A DNA stretch of 64,000 nt from positions 98,556-162,555 of the forward strand of contig JAHCLO010000013.1 in assembly GCA_026125285.1 (NCBI GenBank). The letters are read 5' to 3'. A program made the translations under genes and the position numbers. Source of the DNA: Verrucomicrobiia bacterium (GTDB lineage: Bacteria > Verrucomicrobiota > Verrucomicrobiia > Limisphaerales > JADLHS01). Positions within the stretch are counted from its first letter, which is position 1, and each line of letters begins with the position of its first letter. A model generated the notes under the pieces. It did not search any database. It worked only from the letters and a program-made list of their open reading frames with translations, and had not been told where the DNA came from. Shown here in pieces: positions 25,316-33,233 of this stretch.

Positions 25316-25397
25316 ATGAAACCCCTCGACCGCCAAAAGCTGGATGTTGACCACCAGATGCGGAGCAACCCGTTCGGCCGGCGCGATCCGCTCACGG
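25316..25397 (+). pseudogene. 5' fragment of a DNA methyltransferase gene, right copy
   Basis: MKPLDRQKLDVDHQMRSNPF then GRRDPLTE: clearly related to the fragment at 23199 (the first 32 bases differ at one position) and then diverging. Starts 14 bp after the stop of the adenine methyltransferase and quickly loses similarity to any methylase. Confidence 0.55.
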
Positions 25398-25509
25398 AGG
25401 ATTCTAAACCCATCGAATTCGAGGGGTTTGGCAGTTGTGGGGAAGTCGGCGAGTTGGAAAGCTTGCCAGCGCGGCCAGTTCAAGTCGGGTTTCAGCCCCA
25501 TAACACGCC

Positions 25510-25989
25510 ATGAACCTTCTCCAGCGTGTCACGTCCACCCAGGCCCCCGCGTCCGTCGTGCTCATTCGGATCATGGTGGGCGCGGTTTTTCTCTCCGAGG
25601 GCATCCAAAAGTTCCTGTATGCTGCCGACGTGGGGAGCGGACGTTTCGCCAAGATCGGACTGCCCAATCCGGAGTTCCTCGGCCCGTTCGTGGGCGGATT
25701 TGAAATCGTGTGCGGCGCGCTGGTGTTGCTGGGGTTGTTCACGCGACTCGCCGTGCTGCCGTTGCTCGTCATCATGGCCGTGGCCATCCTCAGCACGAAA
25801 ATTCCGATTCTTCAGGAAAGCGGGTTCTGGAAGATGGCGCACGCGTCGCGCAATGATTACTGCATGGTGATGGGCAGTATCTACCTGCTCGTGGTCGGCG
25901 CGGGCGCGTGGTCGTTGGATGCGAAGTGGTCAAGGCAGGCGGCGCGCGATGCGAAGGCGAAAAACGGTCCAGGCCCCGCGCCGCATTGA
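25510..25989 (+). CDS. DoxX family membrane protein
   Basis: 159 aa with four predicted membrane segments: VVLIRIMVGAVFLSEGIQKF, EIVCGALVLLGLFTRLAVLP, LLVIMAVAILS and YCMVMGSIYLLVVGAGAWSL. The GxxFLxEGxQKF opening and G-x-L-V-L-L-G-L-F-T-R are DoxX family features. DoxX proteins are often linked to redox or thiol homeostasis, but the exact role here is unknown. Located 18 bp before chrA on the same strand, so the two may be co-transcribed. Confidence 0.85.
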   Translation: MNLLQRVTSTQAPASVVLIRIMVGAVFLSEGIQKFLYAADVGSGRFAKIGLPNPEFLGPFVGGFEIVCGALVLLGLFTRLAVLPLLVIMAVAILSTKIPILQESGFWKMAHASRNDYCMVMGSIYLLVVGAGAWSLDAKWSRQAARDAKAKNGPGPAPH

Positions 25990-26007
25990 TTTCGAGTAAC
26001 ACGTCCG

Positions 26008-27201
26008 ATGTATCACAAGCTCCTCGAAATAATCCGCGCCTTCCTCAAGCTGGGGCAGATCTCCTTTGGTGGTCCGGTCGCGCATATTGGCTATTTGCGT
26101 GAGGAGTTCGTCAGCAGGCGGCGCTGGCTGGACGACGCGGCTTACGGGGATCTGGTGGCGTTGTGTCAGTTCCTACCCGGGCCGGCCAGCAGTCAGCTCG
26201 TGTTTGCACTGGGATCACATCGGGCCGGGTGGCTGGGCGGATTGCTGGCGTCCGTTTGTTTCACGCTGCCGTCCGCAGCATTGATGATTGCGTTTGGTTA
26301 CGGCATGGCGGCGTTGGGCGACCTGCGGCATGCGGGTTGGATACACGGACTGAAGCTGGCGGCGGTGGCGGTGGTGGCGCAGGCCGTCTGGGGCATGGGC
26401 CGCAATCTGTGTCCGGACCGCACGCGATTGACCATCGCGGTGGTGGCGGCGGCGCTGTTGCTGGCCTTTCCGGGCGCGTGGATTCAGATCGGCGTCATCG
26501 TGGGCGGCGGGGCCGTTGGCTGGTGGCTGTATCGTCGGAGCATTCCCGCTTCTGAGCCGGTCAGCCCCGCGGATTGGCGGCATCATCTCGTTGCGGCGGG
26601 AATTCTCGGCGTGTTCTTTCTGTTACTCCTTTTGCTGCCGGTGGTGGCTTCCGCCAGTGGCCGGAAGGACATCGCGGTCTTCGACGGCTTTTATCGCGCT
26701 GGCTCGCTGGTATTCGGCGGGGGACACGTCATGCTGCCGCTGTTGCGAGCGGAGGTGGTGCCACCGGGCTGGGTGACGGACGACGCGTTTCTGGCCGGTT
26801 ACGGCGCGGCGCAGGCATTGCCCGGACCGTTATTCACGTTCGCTGCGTATCTCGGGACGGCCATGAACCCCGGGCCGAATGCGTGGATGAACGGGCTCTG
26901 GTGTTTGCTGGGCATCTTTCTGCCGGGGTGGCTGTTGATTGCGGGTGCGCTGCCGTTCTGGCATCAATTGCGGGCAAAGACCTGGACCCAGGCCGCCCTG
27001 CGCGGGGCAAACGCGGCGGTCGTCGGCATCTTGCTGGCGGCGCTCTACAATCCGGTGTGGAAAGAGGGCGTGCGAAACGCGCCGGACGTGGCGGCCGTCG
27101 TCCTCATGTTTTCGGTATTGCATTGGTGGAAGATGCCTCCGTGGCTGGTGGTCATCGTGGCGGCGGTTGCTGGCCAGTGGGTTTTGCCCCGCGCGGGCTG
27201 A
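26008..27201 (+). CDS. chrA: Chromate transporter ChrA (CHR family)
   Basis: 397 aa, the length of a two-domain (long) CHR transporter. Each half has the CHR signature: FLKLGQISFGGPVAHIGYL with CQFLPGPASSQLV in the first half, and GSLVFGGGHVMLPLL with GYGAAQALPGPLFTFAAYLG in the second. Ten or more hydrophobic helices. Expected to export chromate. The last 32 bp of the coding region recur exactly at 35906-35937, just upstream of the arsenic operon. Confidence 0.93.
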   Translation: MYHKLLEIIRAFLKLGQISFGGPVAHIGYLREEFVSRRRWLDDAAYGDLVALCQFLPGPASSQLVFALGSHRAGWLGGLLASVCFTLPSAALMIAFGYGMAALGDLRHAGWIHGLKLAAVAVVAQAVWGMGRNLCPDRTRLTIAVVAAALLLAFPGAWIQIGVIVGGGAVGWWLYRRSIPASEPVSPADWRHHLVAAGILGVFFLLLLLLPVVASASGRKDIAVFDGFYRAGSLVFGGGHVMLPLLRAEVVPPGWVTDDAFLAGYGAAQALPGPLFTFAAYLGTAMNPGPNAWMNGLWCLLGIFLPGWLLIAGALPFWHQLRAKTWTQAALRGANAAVVGILLAALYNPVWKEGVRNAPDVAAVVLMFSVLHWWKMPPWLVVIVAAVAGQWVLPRAG

Positions 27202-27526
27202 GAATGGCAAGGTATCCCCGTCAGGCTCGGCGGCGTGTGGTTGATTTACTCCGCGATTTGAAGGCAGAGGCGATGCAAAACTCAATGGCCACAAAGGAAC
27301 GCAAAAGCCCGCAAAGAGTTCAACCGCTGATTACGGCGGATAAGCGTCGCGCCAACCGCGCCAACCGCGCTTCTTTACCCTCTCCGCCTCGACCAGGGAG
27401 AGATTTCCCCGAAAGCGGTTTCGCGCTTTGAACCCCTGAACCAGCAAGCGCCTCCTCTCCCGGCCTGCGGCCACCCTCCCTCCATTCCGAATGGAGGAGA
27501 GGGACAGGGAGAGGAGGCGTCCCGGT
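27202..27526. other. Gap between chrA and vsr with repeats, no gene
   Basis: Contains a GCGCCAACC tandem (about 27350-27370) and the CCCTCTCC-type hairpin at 27449-27519. Convergent gene ends flank it; no open frame with protein-like features. Confidence 0.5.
27449..27519. repeat. CTCTCCC/GGGAGAG hairpin repeat
   Basis: Outer arms CGCCTCCTCTCCC (27449-27461) and GGGAGAGGAGGCG (27507-27519) are a perfect 13-bp inverted repeat, with an inner TCCATTC-GAATGGA hairpin. The same CCCTCTCC theme recurs near 34112, 34930 and 36751. Sits between convergent genes, so it could serve as a transcription end. Confidence 0.7.
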
Positions 27527-28051
27527 TCATGGAAAGGGCCGGGGTGAGGTGTCGAAAACACGTTGAATCCGAATGATCAGCTTTCTCTCGGTCTTTTTCG
27601 CAAGCTCATGCTCCCACACGCGCAACACGCGCCAGCCCGCGCGCCGCAGCGTCCGCGTCACCAGCGCGTCGCGGGCCTGATTGCCGAGAATCTTCTTTCG
27701 CCACCACGCCGCCCGGTTCGCCGGCCACGTCGCGTGCTTGGGACAGCCGTGCCAGAAACAACCGTCCACAAAGATGGCCAGCTCGAGTTTGGGGAACACG
27801 AAATCCACCTGCACTTGTAGCAGCCGACGTGAGTCGGCTCTGACTCCATCCCGTGCCTGCACCGCCCGGACGGAAGCATGAGCCAACTGACGTTGGCTGC
27901 TACGAAAGTTCAAGATTCGTTGCCTCCGCCAGCCGGTGATCCGATGCGCGCGAAACAATTTCGCCAGCGCCAGTTCCGTGTCCCGGTTGCCGCGACTGCG
28001 AATGCGCGACATGACTTCCGACCGCTTCGCTTTGGTGAAAACATCAGGCAT
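27527..28051 (-). CDS. vsr: Very short patch repair endonuclease Vsr with an in-frame repeat insertion
   Basis: 174 aa; Vsr nicks next to T:G mismatches that arise by deamination of 5-methylcytosine. Seen: RSEVMSRIRSRGNRDTELAL, then catalytic Asp in VDFVF (D83), FVDGCFWHGCPKH with zinc-binding and catalytic His/Cys residues, and GWRVLRVWEHEL. Residues about 49-79 come from the palindromic repeat at 27817-27903 and replace the short loop (normally a few residues ending PDFVF) before the active-site Asp. Whether the enzyme still folds is open. No cytosine-5 methyltransferase is visible in the window. Divergent from hicB, 49 bp between starts. Confidence 0.88.
   Translation of the reverse strand: MPDVFTKAKRSEVMSRIRSRGNRDTELALAKLFRAHRITGWRRQRILNFRSSQRQLAHASVRAVQARDGVRADSRRLLQVQVDFVFPKLELAIFVDGCFWHGCPKHATWPANRAAWWRKKILGNQARDALVTRTLRRAGWRVLRVWEHELAKKTERKLIIRIQRVFDTSPRPFP
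27817..27903. repeat. In-frame palindromic repeat inside vsr (GTAG...CTAC family)
   Basis: Arms 27817-27840 (starts GTAGCAGCCGACGTGAGT) and 27880-27903 (ends GACGTTGGCTGCTAC) pair at 21 of 24 positions. Same family as 7939-8008 and 1787-1860. Inserts about 29 codons into vsr without frameshift. Confidence 0.88.
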
Positions 28052-28100
28052 AAACCTCCCGCTTTACCTTGCGCACGGGTGGGGTTATTCTAACCGCACG

Positions 28101-28319
28101 ATGATCGTTCCGCTCTCCAAAGTGCAACTCCGGCAGGACGAAGACGGCGTCTGGATTGCCAAATCCAAGCTGCTTCCCGGCTGTCACGCGCACGGGCGCG
28201 ACCGGGGCGAAGCCACTCTCCGTTTTCAACAGGCCGCCAAGGTCCACCTTGAAGCGCTGCTTGACACCGGTCGTCCCATTCCGCCTGCCTTCCGCGACAA
28301 GTTTGTGCTCGCGGCCTGA
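28101..28319 (+). CDS. hicB: HicB-family antitoxin
   Basis: 72 aa from the ATG at 28101. Partial RNase H-like HicB fold: VPLSKVQLRQDEDGVWIAKSK, LPGCHAHGRDRGEATLRFQQAAKVHLEALLDTG. The pattern D-G-x-W-x-A-x-x-x-LPGC-x-x-x-G-x-x-x-x-EA is the HicB core; no separate DNA-binding C-terminal domain is present, so this is a short form. Precedes the HicA toxin by 3 bp. Confidence 0.8.
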   Translation: MIVPLSKVQLRQDEDGVWIAKSKLLPGCHAHGRDRGEATLRFQQAAKVHLEALLDTGRPIPPAFRDKFVLAA

Positions 28320-28322
28320 CCT

Positions 28323-28553
28323 GTGGACAAATATCCCTCCTGGAACTGCCGGCAGTTGGAGCGCCGCCTTCGTGAAATCGGCTGTGAACTGTTGCGCACC
28401 GCCGGCAGCCACCGGCATTACTCCAATCCGTTCCGGCCCGACCGGCTCATCACGTTCGCCTGGCATCCGGGCGATGTGCCGCGCGGCATCATCGCGGACA
28501 TCATTGACGACCTCGGCATCACGCGCGACCAATTCTACTTCGGCAAGTTCTGA
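28323..28553 (+). CDS. hicA: HicA-family mRNA interferase toxin
   Basis: 76 aa, GTG start. Double-stranded RNA-binding-like fold: WNCRQLERRLREIGCELLRT then GSHRHYSNP with the catalytic-type His, and ITFAWHPGDVPRGIIADII. HicA cleaves mRNA and is blocked by HicB. Gene order here is antitoxin first. Immediately after the stop lies a second vsr 5' fragment. Confidence 0.82.
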   Translation: MDKYPSWNCRQLERRLREIGCELLRTAGSHRHYSNPFRPDRLITFAWHPGDVPRGIIADIIDDLGITRDQFYFGKF

Positions 28554-28554
28554 A

Positions 28555-28616
28555 CCGCGTCCGCGAATCCGCGCCATCACTTCCGACCGCTTCTCCCGGG
28601 TGAACACATCAGGCAT
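28555..28616 (-). pseudogene. vsr 5' fragment (second copy)
   Basis: Reading from 28616: MPDVFTREKRSEVMARIRGR, then similarity ends 2 bp from the hicA stop. It aligns with the start of the intact vsr (28051 down) over 62 bp with about ten differences, so it is a diverged copy and not a recent duplicate. Confidence 0.8.
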
Positions 28617-28851
28617 TTCTTCTTAACCGCGAAATACACGAACCACACGAACAAGTCTGCCGCGAAGGAACACAAAGAGCGCAAAGGGCTGTTTGGACTG
28701 CGGTGGCAATCCCGCAAAGCGGGAGCGACACCGCTTTGGGATGGCGCGGAGCGACGGGTGCGATCGGCAGCCCGAAAAAGCGCCGTCGCGGCTGCGCTCT
28801 GCCGGCGCACTCCATGACATCTGTGCGTTCCTTGCGTTCTCTGGCGGCGAT
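28617..28851. other. Gap without a recognised gene
   Basis: Short frames on both strands give low-complexity translations only. Nothing else seen. Confidence 0.4.
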
Positions 28852-29058
28852 TCATTCCGCAAACCCATCGCCATGTTCAAACGCCAGCGCCAGTCGCCGC
28901 TCGGTTTCCTCCGGCTCGTGCGTGTGCATCCGGTCGTAAAGGCCGCTCCATTGCGCGTCGCTGCAATACAATTCTTCATCGGCCAGTTCGCCGGCGTCCG
29001 CCCGCCGCCAGGCTTCGGCGGCAAAGCGTTTCAACACGCGCGGCCAGCCGTTGTCCAC
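28852..29058 (-). CDS. Small acidic hypothetical protein
   Basis: 68 aa: WPRVLKRFAAEAWRRADAGE then CSDAQWSGLYDRMHTHEPEE and ERRLALAFEHGDGFAE. Composition is protein-like and helical; no family recognised. It is divergent from the druA gene, with about 118 bp between starts. Confidence 0.45.
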   Translation of the reverse strand: MDNGWPRVLKRFAAEAWRRADAGELADEELYCSDAQWSGLYDRMHTHEPEETERRLALAFEHGDGFAE

Positions 29059-29175
29059 ATCGTCGAAGCCGTCGGGATGCAGGCCGGGAAAACAGCCCCC
29101 ATTGCTGAACGCAGCGTTGCGTGAGCGAGGCCCACCAGTTACAAATGGCTCGTGCCAACTCGCGCCGTAAAAGAA

Positions 29176-30303
29176 ATGAAACTCCGATCAGCGATTCGGC
29201 GTTCATTGCGCGCACAAGGTTTCCGCATTGCCGGCAACCGTGTCAGCTTCCGGCAGCGGCGAGATAAGAGAAGCATCCGGAAGCGGCACGAGCACGCGGT
29301 GGATAAAAGGATCGCGCTGGCGGAGTCTGCTCTGGCGAAGCACGAAACCGAACTGCTGGCCTTCATCGCCTCGGGTGGCGAAGTTGATCCTCAGAGTATC
29401 AAACCGCGGCTGCTTCAAGTTGAGCCGGACACATTCGAGTCGAAGTTGTTCCGTTACGCCTGCCTGCATTGGAGCATTCCGATTTCGGACGGCTACGGTC
29501 GCCGGCTGCGATTCCTGATTTTCGACGACAGCAACGGCAAGTTGGTTGGCGTGTTCGGTCTCGGCGATCCCGTTTACGCAATCAAGGCCCGCGATGAGTG
29601 GATCGGCTGGGGCTCGGAAGCCAAGGCCGCCCGACTGTATCACGTGATGGACGCTTACGTCTTGGGAGCAGTGCCGCCGTACTCGCGATTGCTCGCCGGG
29701 AAATTGGTGGCGTTGGCAGCGACTTGCAGCCAGGTGCGACGAGCGTTCGCGAAACGATACGGAAACCGCGCGTCCCTGATCTCGCGTCGGAAACGCGAGC
29801 CGCACTTGGTCTTGATTACAACTACGTCGGCATTGGGCCGCTCGTCGCTCTACAACCGCGTTAAGGTTGGCAAGCGATTGGTTTTTGAGAGCGTCGGCTT
29901 CACCGGTGGCTGGGGTGAGTTTCATTTCTCGGACGGCGTTTACGAAGATATTTCCGAATTTGCTCGCAAACGCTGCGTGCCGACGGCAAAGCAAGCGAAA
30001 TGGGGCAACGGCTTTCGCAATCGGCGAGAATTGGTGCGGAAAGCCTTGGCCAAACTCGGTTTCACGCAGGACATGCTCAACCACGGAATTCAACGGGAGG
30101 TCTTCGTCGCTCCGCTTGCGAGCAACGCCCGGGAATTTCTTCGTGGCGAGCACCCGCGCCCGCGTTATCACAGACTGTCGTTTGCGCGTGCCGTGAAATA
30201 TTGGCGCGAGCGTTGGCTTCTGCCGCGCGCCGAACGGGACGCTTCGTTCCGGGAGTTTGATTCAGCGGAATGGCGACTTTGGAAAGAACGCAACGATGAC
30301 TGA
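29176..30303 (+). CDS. druA: Druantia-type protein DruA (DUF4338)
   Basis: 375 aa from the ATG at 29176, which follows AAAAGAA; an upstream GTG at 29152 is possible. Core family blocks seen: FLIFDDSNGKLVGVFGLGDP, RDEWIGWGSEAK, DAYVLGAVPPYSRLLAGKLV, LITTTSALGRSSLYNRVK, GFTGGWGEFHFSD and HGIQREVFVAPLASNAREFL with RGEHPRPRY. DUF4338 proteins are components of Druantia anti-phage defence (DruA) and also occur alone; the biochemical activity is not established. Here it starts a tight operon with NurA- and HerA-like genes (8-bp overlap, then 2-bp gap), which is not a Druantia arrangement that I know. Confidence 0.88.
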   Translation: MKLRSAIRRSLRAQGFRIAGNRVSFRQRRDKRSIRKRHEHAVDKRIALAESALAKHETELLAFIASGGEVDPQSIKPRLLQVEPDTFESKLFRYACLHWSIPISDGYGRRLRFLIFDDSNGKLVGVFGLGDPVYAIKARDEWIGWGSEAKAARLYHVMDAYVLGAVPPYSRLLAGKLVALAATCSQVRRAFAKRYGNRASLISRRKREPHLVLITTTSALGRSSLYNRVKVGKRLVFESVGFTGGWGEFHFSDGVYEDISEFARKRCVPTAKQAKWGNGFRNRRELVRKALAKLGFTQDMLNHGIQREVFVAPLASNAREFLRGEHPRPRYHRLSFARAVKYWRERWLLPRAERDASFREFDSAEWRLWKERNDD

Positions 30304-31453
30304 GCAAAGCCCAGGTCCAAGTCCATTCACCGATTTGCCTGGCGCTTTAGTCGAGGAGGTAATGCAGCGCACTGACGAGGTTGGGCGCACCTTGCTACAG
30401 TCGTTCGAGCACGTCCGCACCGAGCGAGCCACCTTTCGCACGAAGCTTCAGCAAAGCGGACGGCTCGGACGCGACACCGATCTTGAATATCCGCCGATTC
30501 CCTCAACGTGCGCGGTTGATGGCTCGTACGCCGTGGAACGATTGTTGACGACGGACCTCGCGGCCACGGCCGCTGTCGCGGTGGAAGGGCTTACGCCGCC
30601 GTCTGAGAAACGATTTTGGGAACAACCACGACATCAAGTTACCGTCGAGGCCGAAACGCACAACGAAGCGACTAATTCGGTTCTCCGCGGCGTAATGATG
30701 ACGATGGAATTGTCGCTGGCCACCAAAGCCCCGCATGACGTTGTGTTCCTCGACGGCTCGATGACCACGCCGGTCATTTATTTGAACCAGTCTTTGAATC
30801 AAGCGCGGTATGCGCCCACCCTCAAGCTCTCCGCCTGTTTGCGGCAGCGCGCGAAAGCCGGAATGTCGTCGTATTTGGAAATTCTCCAGTCAAAGCGCGC
30901 CGACAAGTGCTGGACGTTTTGCCCGAAATACACGACGAACCGGGAAATCGGAAAGGCGATGAACTGGCCGGAAACCTACGATGATCGTGGGTTGCTCACG
31001 ATGTTGCTCGATGCGGGAGAGTTCACCAAACCTATCAATCTCCAAAGCCCGGAATCTGAGTGGCACATCAACACGGCTGCCATTCCCGAAGCGGAGCGGA
31101 AGGAAGCGGACGAACTCGAAGAAAAGATCACAGCCGAATTGAAGAACGTTGTCGTGATCTATTACAAGCCCCATGCCTGGATGCCAGCGCTGCGCTTGGA
31201 GGTAAATCAGGCGGTCGCATCGAACCGAAGCAGACTTGCGGTTCTGCTGCACGGCGTGAAACACCAGTGCGGAACTCCCGCGATCCTTGAGCCGTTCCCG
31301 CTGTACATGGCGGATCGCATGGTAAAGTCGCTTGCGCGGGCCGTGCCGGCATTCCGACAAGCAACAACGCAACGCATTGCAGAAACATACACGGGCAGCC
31401 TGGACGAAATTTTTTACGGAATGCATGGCTTTCGGACGGATGCAGGAGGATAA
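30296..31453 (+). CDS. nurA: NurA-domain nuclease
   Basis: 385 aa from the ATG at 30296, overlapping druA by 8 bp. NurA is a 5'-3' nuclease that works with HerA. Seen: first DGS at residues 75-77 (STCAVDGSYAVERLL) and second at 153-155 (VVFLDGSMTTPVIYL), the RNase H-like metal-binding pair; C-terminal VVIYYKPHAWMPALRLEVNQ and GTPAILEPFPLYMADRMVKS, matching the family's R/K-x-E and P-x-x-L-x-x-A blocks. Followed 2 bp later by HerA. In archaea the pair acts in end resection; in bacteria such pairs are often within defence islands. Confidence 0.82.
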   Translation: MTEQSPGPSPFTDLPGALVEEVMQRTDEVGRTLLQSFEHVRTERATFRTKLQQSGRLGRDTDLEYPPIPSTCAVDGSYAVERLLTTDLAATAAVAVEGLTPPSEKRFWEQPRHQVTVEAETHNEATNSVLRGVMMTMELSLATKAPHDVVFLDGSMTTPVIYLNQSLNQARYAPTLKLSACLRQRAKAGMSSYLEILQSKRADKCWTFCPKYTTNREIGKAMNWPETYDDRGLLTMLLDAGEFTKPINLQSPESEWHINTAAIPEAERKEADELEEKITAELKNVVVIYYKPHAWMPALRLEVNQAVASNRSRLAVLLHGVKHQCGTPAILEPFPLYMADRMVKSLARAVPAFRQATTQRIAETYTGSLDEIFYGMHGFRTDAGG

Positions 31454-31455
31454 GA

Positions 31456-33219
31456 ATGGAAACCCACAACAAACTCGATCAGTTGCTCGGCTCGGTGGAG
31501 CGCATCGGCGTGATCGGCTCGCCATCTACAACGGGGGAACTCTCGCTCGACATCTTGGGTGGCGCGGTTGGCCGCAAGCTCGTTGGCGAACTCGCGCTCT
31601 TTCGCTTCATGCAGGACAGCGCGCCGCATTACGCATTGGGCCAGATCACCGAAGTGAAGCTGCGCAACATCTGGCATGAGGATGCCACAATGCGCAGCCT
31701 AATTCGACAGCGCGGGCGCGTTGACGCCGTGAGCGAGCGCCAGGACACGCACTTGGGCGAGATGACGGTGAGTGCGGTGTTCATGACCGGAACGAAGAGC
31801 TACGAGCCGAGCATTCTCGGCACTGTGCCGTCCACCGGGACGAACATCCATTTGGTGAACGATGAAGTGCTGGATGAATTGCTCGCCCCCTTCAAGCAAC
31901 AGCTTTTTTATCTCGGGCGAGTGTATGGCTCAAAACCGCGACTTCCGCTCTGGTTCAAGCATTTCAATCCCGGCCCGGACGGCGCGGGCGAAGCTTACCA
32001 CGTAGGCGTATTCGGGAAAACCGGCTCAGGAAAATCCGTCTTGGCGAAAATGATTCTCACGGCGTACGCGCGTTACCCGCAAATGGCGCTGCTGGTGATT
32101 GACCCCCAAGGCGAGTTTGCCAAAGACCTGCGCGGCCGTTCGTCAGGAGAATTTCTGCTGCCGCTGGGCGGTATCCTCAAATCGCTCGGCAAGCAGCACT
32201 TCGTTTTCAGCGTCCGCAATTTGGTCCTCGATACATGGGCGCTCTTTGAGCAAATCCTGTTCGAGTCCTTGTTCTTCGAGCGGCTGACCATTCCCCGTGG
32301 GGAGAATCGGCAACTGGCCTGTGAAATCCTTGCGGAAAAACTCCAGAAAGCACGCGTCACGCTTGCGAATCTTCACACGAGACAAGGCTTCGACAGAGCT
32401 TGGGAATTGTTGAAGGACGAGAAGATTCAGAAAAACATCTATCGGTCGGAAGCTCCCCGTGCGCGATTCCAGTCAATGCTGGACGAGGCCGATGCCGATG
32501 AATTCTACCGAGATTATTGGTCACCAGTAACTGAGCTGTTCCGCGAAGACAGACCAAATGCGAGGTCGGTTGAAAAGGCTCTCAGTTGGCTGTTCGCGCT
32601 CGATCACCAGAATCGGCCAATACTGGTCGTTGACCTGTCGAAAGAGCAGGCCCACGGAATGTTTTGGAACGACAAGATTCAGGCGCTCGTAATCAAACGC
32701 CTTCTGCAAGGCGTGACGCAAACTGCGGAGGATTGTTACAAAGACAACAAAGGGCTGAACACGCTCGTCATCATGGACGAAGCGCATCGCCTCGCACCAC
32801 GCGACATCCCGCCCGAAGAAGAAGAGGCGAAAGCTGTGCGTGGGACGTTGATTGATGCCGTCCGCACGACGCGGAAATACGGTCTCGGCTGGATGTTCAT
32901 CAGCCAAACGCTGTCGAGTCTCCATCCTGAAATCCTGCAACAACTGCGAATCTCCTTCTTCGGATTTGGATTGGCGCTCGGCAGTGAATACCAGGCGCTC
33001 AGTCAACTCGTCGGTGGCAAGAGCCGCGCGCTCGACCTTTACCGGCTTTTCCGCGATCCGCACAGTTCGTTCGACATCTCCTCGCGCCAGTACAGTTTCA
33101 TGACCATCGGCCCTGTCAGTCCGCTTTCATTCGCGGGCACGCCACTGTTTCTGAATGTGTTCAACACCGTCGAAGCGTTCATGAAAGAGAACCATCTCAC
33201 CGTGGCAAGCTCACCTTGA
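31456..33219 (+). CDS. herA: HerA-type FtsK/HerA superfamily ATPase
   Basis: 587 aa. N-terminal HAS-barrel-like region (about 15-120: RIGVIGSPSTTGELSLDILG, GQITEVKL). Walker A GKTGSGKS at 187-194, LLVIDPQGEFAKDL, Walker B LVIMDEAHRLAPRD at 437-450, then RTTRKYGLGWMFISQTLSSL (sensor/arginine region) and LRISFFGFGLALGSEYQALS. Forms hexameric DNA-translocating rings in characterised relatives and stimulates NurA. Third gene of the druA-nurA operon; convergent with the HNH gene 14 bp downstream. Confidence 0.9.
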   Translation: METHNKLDQLLGSVERIGVIGSPSTTGELSLDILGGAVGRKLVGELALFRFMQDSAPHYALGQITEVKLRNIWHEDATMRSLIRQRGRVDAVSERQDTHLGEMTVSAVFMTGTKSYEPSILGTVPSTGTNIHLVNDEVLDELLAPFKQQLFYLGRVYGSKPRLPLWFKHFNPGPDGAGEAYHVGVFGKTGSGKSVLAKMILTAYARYPQMALLVIDPQGEFAKDLRGRSSGEFLLPLGGILKSLGKQHFVFSVRNLVLDTWALFEQILFESLFFERLTIPRGENRQLACEILAEKLQKARVTLANLHTRQGFDRAWELLKDEKIQKNIYRSEAPRARFQSMLDEADADEFYRDYWSPVTELFREDRPNARSVEKALSWLFALDHQNRPILVVDLSKEQAHGMFWNDKIQALVIKRLLQGVTQTAEDCYKDNKGLNTLVIMDEAHRLAPRDIPPEEEEAKAVRGTLIDAVRTTRKYGLGWMFISQTLSSLHPEILQQLRISFFGFGLALGSEYQALSQLVGGKSRALDLYRLFRDPHSSFDISSRQYSFMTIGPVSPLSFAGTPLFLNVFNTVEAFMKENHLTVASSP

Positions 33220-33233
33220 ACGGCTGCCAGCGC

